From Chryseobacterium camelliae (lineage in GTDB: Bacteria > Bacteroidota > Bacteroidia > Flavobacteriales > Weeksellaceae), in assembly GCF_002770595.1 (NCBI RefSeq), contig NZ_CP022986.1:3968001-4032000 (forward strand): a DNA stretch of 64,000 nt. Reading direction: 5' to 3'. The position numbers were made by a program, and so were the translations under genes. The notes beneath the pieces were generated by a model, which ran no database searches, was not told the origin of the DNA, and worked only from the letters and a program-made list of their open reading frames with translations. Positions 59,791 through 64,000 of the stretch are shown piece after piece (positions within the stretch are counted from its first letter, which is position 1; each line of letters opens with the position of its first letter).

Positions 59791-62700
59791 ATGTTAAATA
59801 GAAGAACAGGAAGTCTACTTTTAGCTTTATTTTTAGTTCTTACGGGGCATTTAGCCTTTTCACAGATAAGGCAGAACCGGACGATTCAGCCTACAGCTTC
59901 TACTATGAAAGCCGGAACTTTTATAGACGTTAATACGCCCAACTATCCGGAGTCTTCCTTTAATATTAGCCAGCTGGTAAAGGATGTCCTGATCACCGGC
60001 GGTTCTACCTGTTCTACAGCCAATGTGAGCAACGTTAACGTTTCCCCTAATTTAGCCGCTGATAACCCGACCAGGAGCTGGGGCTTTTTCAATAAAGGAA
60101 CCACCGGTTTTCCATTTGAAAAAGGGATTGTCTTGATTACAGGGCAGGCCAGAAAGGCAGGGAATACATTCCAGTCCGGAAACCTCGGGGATGCCTTGCC
60201 GACAACCGGAGATCCGGATCTTGCAGCAGCCCTTAATGTCCCTAACAGCAGCTTACGGGATGCTACCTATATTGAATTTGACTTCGTTCCTACCTCCACT
60301 GAAGTTTCTTTCCGGTATATATTTGCTTCCGAAGAATATGACAGCAATTTCCCGTGTACGATTTCAGATGGCTTTGCGCTGTTATTAAGGCCTGTTTCAG
60401 GAGGTGCCTATACCAACCTTGCCGTTTTGCCCAATGGTGCCGGCCCGGTAAGTGTTACGAATATTATTCCTGCCAGTTATTCCTGCGGTCCCAAGAATGC
60501 ACAGTATTTCGGCGGACAGAATACCGCCAATATAGAAACCAATTTCAGCGGACGTACCATTCCTCTTACGGCAAAAGCGACTGTTACTCCCGGTGTTGCT
60601 TATCATTTTAAAATGGTTCTGGCTGATTATCAGGATTCCAACTATGATTCAGGCGTTTTCCTGGAAGCCGGCTCCTTTAATATCGGTGTTCAGCTGTTGG
60701 ATGCTGCGGGTGTCCAGCTGCCTTCTTCCATCAATGTATGTGATAATACACCACAGACATTTACTGCTTCCACCCAGGTGCCGAATGCAACCTACCAGTG
60801 GTTTCTCGGAACCACACCAATACCGGGGGCAACCAATCCCAGCTATACGGCAACCCAGCCAGGACAATATACAGTCCAGGTATTCATACCCGGGAATTCA
60901 TGTCCCGGAACGGCAAGCATTACCATTGTTGGCGGAACTTCGCCTACAGTTCAGAATGCTACCCTGACCTCATGCTTTGTACAGGGAAATGCCACCTTCA
61001 ACCTGACCACGGCGCAATCCTCCATCAGTACTACTCCGGGTGCAACATTCGCCTATTATATCAACCAGGCAGATGCCATTGCCGGAAACGCTAATACCAT
61101 TGCCAATCCTGCCGCATTTCAGAGTGCAGGACAGACAGTGTATGTTTCGGTGAAAAACGGGTTCTGCGCAAAAGTAGCAGAGCTTACCTTGGTAAAAGCG
61201 CCGCAGATTACGGCTACCATTGCTGCTCCGGGCGTACTTACATGTACCAATCAGCAGGTCACTTTAAATGCTTCAGCTTCCGTATATCCTTCCGGATCGG
61301 TGTTCAACTGGACGACCACGGGAGGAAATATCATTTCAGGCGGAAATACGCTGAACCCGGTAGTGAACGCCGCGGGAACCTATACACTAACAATTTCCAA
61401 TACGTACCAGCCCGGCAATACCATATGTACAGGTACGGCAAATATTACAGTGACAGGAGACAGTGCGCCTCCCGTAACAACCGTCACTGCTTCCAAGACA
61501 ACAATCTGTGCCGGAGAAACGGTAACGTTAACCGCTTCAGGAGGAACAACGTACACCTGGGCAGGTTTACCCGGAAATGGGGCTACCCAGACCGTAACGC
61601 CAACAGCAACGACTACCTATACCGTGACAGCATTAGGCGCAAATGGATGCGCATCCCAGAATCCGGCTACGATTACCATTGAGGTTTCCCAGCCCATAAC
61701 GGTTCAGAATGCCGTTCTCCTTCAATGTTACCAGCCGGGTCCTATCAATTATAACCTTACCTCGGCCCAGCCACAGATCACAACAGCTGCAGGAGTTACT
61801 TTTGCGTATTATATCAATCAGGCAGATGCCAATGCCGGAAATGCAAATACGATTACCAATCCTAATGCATTTTCCAGCGCCGGTAACCAGACCATCTATG
61901 TCCTGGTCAAAAACGGGGGCTGTAGTTATGTTGTGAGTTTACAGCTTCTAAAAACCGCAGCAACAACACTTACGATAGCAGCTCCGCAGACTATTACCTG
62001 TACAACATCCCAGGTTACGCTTAATGCATCCGCCTCCGTTATTCCTGCGGGTTCTACCATAGCATGGACTACTGCCGGAGGGAATATTGTTTCGGGAGCC
62101 AACAACCTTACTCCTGTAGTTAATGCAGGAGGGACTTATACGCTCACCGTATCCAATGTATCTCAGCCCGGCAACCTGAACTGTACCTATACGGAGACGG
62201 TTACCGTAACTGAAAACAAAACGCTTCCAGTAGCCGCGGTTACCTCTTCGGCAGTACAGATCTGTGCTGGTGAATCGGTTACTTTAACAGCATCTGGAGG
62301 GGTTTCCTATAACTGGGCAACACTTCCGGGCAACGGCAGCACTCAGGTAGTTTCACCAACCACAACCACAGTATATTCCGTATATGCAGTAGGTGCTAAC
62401 GGATGTATTTCTGCCAATCCTGCTACGGTGACGGTAATTGTAGGGCCGCCAACGGCAACGGTTTCAGCTTCGCCAACTAAAATCTGTGCGGGTGACTCAG
62501 TTACCTTAACAGCTTCCGGAGGAGTGACGTACAACTGGGTAGGACTTCCAGGAAACGGGAATACTCAGGTGGTGACCCCTACCGTGACGACCACTTATTC
62601 TGTATATGCCCTAGGCGGAAACGGATGTACCTCTATTAATCCTGCTACCATCACAATCGAGGTGGTTCCGGCGATCAGTTCTGCCTTACAGAATGTTTAC

Positions 62701-63366
62701 GTTTGTAAAGGAGACACGGGAGTACTGGATGCAGGATCAGGACCTGGTTACACTTATTTATGGAGTACGGGAGCCACTACACAGACTATTTCTACCAATG
62801 TACCCGGAACTTATACGGTGACCATCAACAATGGAACGTGTTCAAAAACTTTTTCGGCTCAGCTGATTAATCCCACGCTGCCTCAGTTTACCAACATTAC
62901 CTATGAAAATCATACAATGACCTTGTCAGCAACAAATCCTACCGGCGGAGTACTGGAATATTCCGTTGACGGAGGCGTGACATGGCAGTCATCCAATATC
63001 TTTTACAATCTGCTGAACAATACCAATTACACGATTCTGGTAAGAGTAAAAGACGCGGAGTGCAGCACGGTACTGGAATATTTCACTTTTGTTATTTCCA
63101 ATGCCATTACCCCTAATGATGACGGTAAAAATGATTTTGTAGACTTTGCCGGAATCAGCAAGTACAACAATTTCGCTGCTTCTGTCTTCAACAGGTATGG
63201 TCAGGAGATTTTTAAAGCTACCAAAGCAGAAACGTTCTGGACCGGAACCGTACGTGGAATTAGTCAGCCTACAGGAACCTACTGGTATCGGGTACAGTGG
63301 GAAAACCCGGCAAGTAAAAAGCTGGAACTACGAACAGGCTGGATTTTATTGAAGAATAGAAACTGA
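59791..63366 (+). CDS. Choice-of-anchor L protein with T9SS type B domain (second, expanded)
   Basis: Exported 1191-residue paralogue of the preceding protein with the same order: signal peptide, choice-of-anchor L domain (about 40-305; VPTSTEVSFRYIFASEEY), Ig-like modules, type B sorting domain (AITPNDDGKNDFVDFAG ... NRYGQEIFKATK ... GTYWYRVQWE). It is longer because a unit of about 251 codons is present twice (each starting at a VQNA motif), followed by a third CAGDSVTLTASGG Ig module. Each unit holds a YYINQADA repeat, a TLNASASV beta module and an Ig-like CAGExVTLTASGG module. It is predicted as a surface adhesin or matrix protein; ligand unknown. Confidence 0.88.
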   Translation: MLNRRTGSLLLALFLVLTGHLAFSQIRQNRTIQPTASTMKAGTFIDVNTPNYPESSFNISQLVKDVLITGGSTCSTANVSNVNVSPNLAADNPTRSWGFFNKGTTGFPFEKGIVLITGQARKAGNTFQSGNLGDALPTTGDPDLAAALNVPNSSLRDATYIEFDFVPTSTEVSFRYIFASEEYDSNFPCTISDGFALLLRPVSGGAYTNLAVLPNGAGPVSVTNIIPASYSCGPKNAQYFGGQNTANIETNFSGRTIPLTAKATVTPGVAYHFKMVLADYQDSNYDSGVFLEAGSFNIGVQLLDAAGVQLPSSINVCDNTPQTFTASTQVPNATYQWFLGTTPIPGATNPSYTATQPGQYTVQVFIPGNSCPGTASITIVGGTSPTVQNATLTSCFVQGNATFNLTTAQSSISTTPGATFAYYINQADAIAGNANTIANPAAFQSAGQTVYVSVKNGFCAKVAELTLVKAPQITATIAAPGVLTCTNQQVTLNASASVYPSGSVFNWTTTGGNIISGGNTLNPVVNAAGTYTLTISNTYQPGNTICTGTANITVTGDSAPPVTTVTASKTTICAGETVTLTASGGTTYTWAGLPGNGATQTVTPTATTTYTVTALGANGCASQNPATITIEVSQPITVQNAVLLQCYQPGPINYNLTSAQPQITTAAGVTFAYYINQADANAGNANTITNPNAFSSAGNQTIYVLVKNGGCSYVVSLQLLKTAATTLTIAAPQTITCTTSQVTLNASASVIPAGSTIAWTTAGGNIVSGANNLTPVVNAGGTYTLTVSNVSQPGNLNCTYTETVTVTENKTLPVAAVTSSAVQICAGESVTLTASGGVSYNWATLPGNGSTQVVSPTTTTVYSVYAVGANGCISANPATVTVIVGPPTATVSASPTKICAGDSVTLTASGGVTYNWVGLPGNGNTQVVTPTVTTTYSVYALGGNGCTSINPATITIEVVPAISSALQNVYVCKGDTGVLDAGSGPGYTYLWSTGATTQTISTNVPGTYTVTINNGTCSKTFSAQLINPTLPQFTNITYENHTMTLSATNPTGGVLEYSVDGGVTWQSSNIFYNLLNNTNYTILVRVKDAECSTVLEYFTFVISNAITPNDDGKNDFVDFAGISKYNNFAASVFNRYGQEIFKATKAETFWTGTVRGISQPTGTYWYRVQWENPASKKLELRTGWILLKNRN
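60949..62454 (+). repeat. Tandem in-frame duplication of a ~753-bp coding unit
   Basis: Copy 1 begins at 60949 (GTTCAGAATGCT) and copy 2 at 61702 (GTTCAGAATGCC), 753 bp or 251 codons apart. Both encode the YYINQADA, TLNASASV and CAGExVTLTASGG elements in the same order. The copies have diverged in sequence, so the event is not very recent. Confidence 0.75.
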
Positions 63367-63381
63367 TTATAATGAATTTTT

Positions 63382-63411
63382 AAAGTCTCCTCAATTGAGG
63401 AGACTTTTTAT
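63382..63411 (+). terminator. Terminator after the second anchor-L gene
   Basis: Perfect 26-bp palindrome (63382-63407; half-site AAAGTCTCCTCAA), followed by T residues. Confidence 0.9.
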
Positions 63412-63460
63412 TTTTATTGATAAAAATGTTAAATGTGCATGAGATATTTATAAAAAAAAT

Positions 63461-63468
63461 TAAATTTG
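63461..63468 (+). promoter_or_regulatory. Candidate -7 box of the third anchor-L gene
   Basis: TAAATTTG lies 16 bp before the ATG at 63485, the same placement as for the other two paralogues. Confidence 0.5.
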
Positions 63469-63484
63469 TTGAAACAAAAATATT

Positions 63485-64000
63485 ATGAAGAGACATCTAC
63501 TGTTATTTTTCCTTTTTATAATCTCATTAAACTTTTTTTATTCGCAAAATGTCTTTCCAAGAAAGCCGCAGAAGGAGCAGAAATCTGCTTTAACAATGAA
63601 AGCAGGTGCTTTTATCGACGTTAATGCCCCTTCTTACAATGAAAGCGGTTATACGATTGCACAGTTAGTAAAAGATGTCCTGATTTCATCAGGTACGAAT
63701 TCGTGTGTAACTCCTAATGTTTCCAACGTACAGGTAAGTCCTAACTTAGCTGCCAGCAGCGCCAATCGCTCCTGGGGTTATTTCAATAAAGCCACTACAG
63801 CATTTCCTTTTAAGGATGGTATTATTCTCTCTACCGGCTATGCCAATAAAGGTGGGAATTCTTTTATCAGCAGTACATTGAGTGACAATGTAGGAACCGG
63901 AAGTGATCCTGATCTTGTCGCTGCTACCAATCCTACCCAGACGCTTAATGACGCTGTAATCCTTGAATTTGACTTTGTACCGACGTCATCGCAGGTAAAG
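63485..64000 (+). CDS. Choice-of-anchor L protein (third), 5' part
   Basis: The frame from ATG 63485 is open to the window end (172 codons) and is clearly a third paralogue. It has a signal peptide (MKRHLLLFFLFIISLNFFYSQ), a Lys/Pro-rich linker (PRKPQKEQ), then MKAGAFIDVNAPSYNES, RSWGYFNKATTAFPF, GSDPDLVAATNP and LEFDFVPTSSQVK, all aligned with the first two proteins. A type B T9SS end and Ig modules are expected beyond the window but are not seen. Confidence 0.88.
   Translation, partial: MKRHLLLFFLFIISLNFFYSQNVFPRKPQKEQKSALTMKAGAFIDVNAPSYNESGYTIAQLVKDVLISSGTNSCVTPNVSNVQVSPNLAASSANRSWGYFNKATTAFPFKDGIILSTGYANKGGNSFISSTLSDNVGTGSDPDLVAATNPTQTLNDAVILEFDFVPTSSQVK

Overview
The window looks like ordinary chromosome from a Flavobacteriia bacterium of the Chryseobacterium/Weeksellaceae type. 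The evidence is an AT-rich composition, start regions without clear Shine-Dalgarno sequences but with Bacteroidetes -7 boxes (TAnnTTTG), secreted proteins ending in type IX secretion (T9SS) type A or type B sorting domains, a GLPGLI-family protein, an archaeal/eukaryotic-type prolyl-tRNA synthetase, a FadL-like outer-membrane protein and a single-chain E1 alpha/beta 2-oxoacid dehydrogenase. I saw no tRNA or rRNA gene, insertion sequence, prophage or CRISPR array. Base and codon use look even throughout.

Layout. 1-6.1 kb: end of release factor 2, a DedA membrane protein, a secreted esterase, a DUF808 membrane protein, and a lantibiotic-resistance-like ABC transporter whose two permease halves are fused. 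6.1-12.9 kb, mostly minus strand: a small lipoprotein, the grpE-dnaJ chaperone pair, the Mn/Fe transporter mntH with an operator-like palindrome on its promoter, a DUF937-OmpA protein, and proS. 13-20 kb: a Gly/Trp/Tyr-rich lipoprotein with a FadL-like porin, a ZIP metal transporter with a methyltransferase, an RlmL-type rRNA methyltransferase, a small membrane protein and a glycosyltransferase. 20-27.4 kb: a methionine gamma-lyase-like enzyme divergent from an Lrp regulator, a bestrophin-type channel, fused E1 alpha/beta, and a T9SS subtilase. 27.6-32.3 kb: dnaE with an N-terminal DnaQ-type exonuclease.

32.7-42.3 kb: three consecutive secreted T9SS type A adhesin-like proteins sharing domains. 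42.5-57 kb: a voltage-gated-type K+ channel with a C-terminal zinc ribbon and a small membrane protein behind it; a Nif3 protein with a cysteine-free 'zinc-ribbon' partner; divergent fatty-acid genes (acyl-CoA ligase and acyl-CoA dehydrogenase); a DUF4349 lipoprotein; a small secreted protein; a GLPGLI protein; prfC; and a run of CPBP protease, rdgB, rnz, a TIGR02757 protein and a coiled-coil membrane protein. 57.2 kb to the end: at least three tandem choice-of-anchor-L proteins, the first two complete with T9SS type B ends, the third running off the window.

No complete new multi-gene system is evident. The best leads are protein-level departures from family norms: an exonuclease-polymerase fusion with a decayed PHP site; DnaJ with half of its zinc centre; a zinc-ribbon protein with no cysteines; a perfect all-isoleucine, all-acidic heptad coiled coil; a K+ channel with an added zinc ribbon; and two expanding secreted-protein arrays. 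The best regulatory lead is the palindrome overlapping the mntH -7 box. All family names come from motif recognition by eye; no database search was run.
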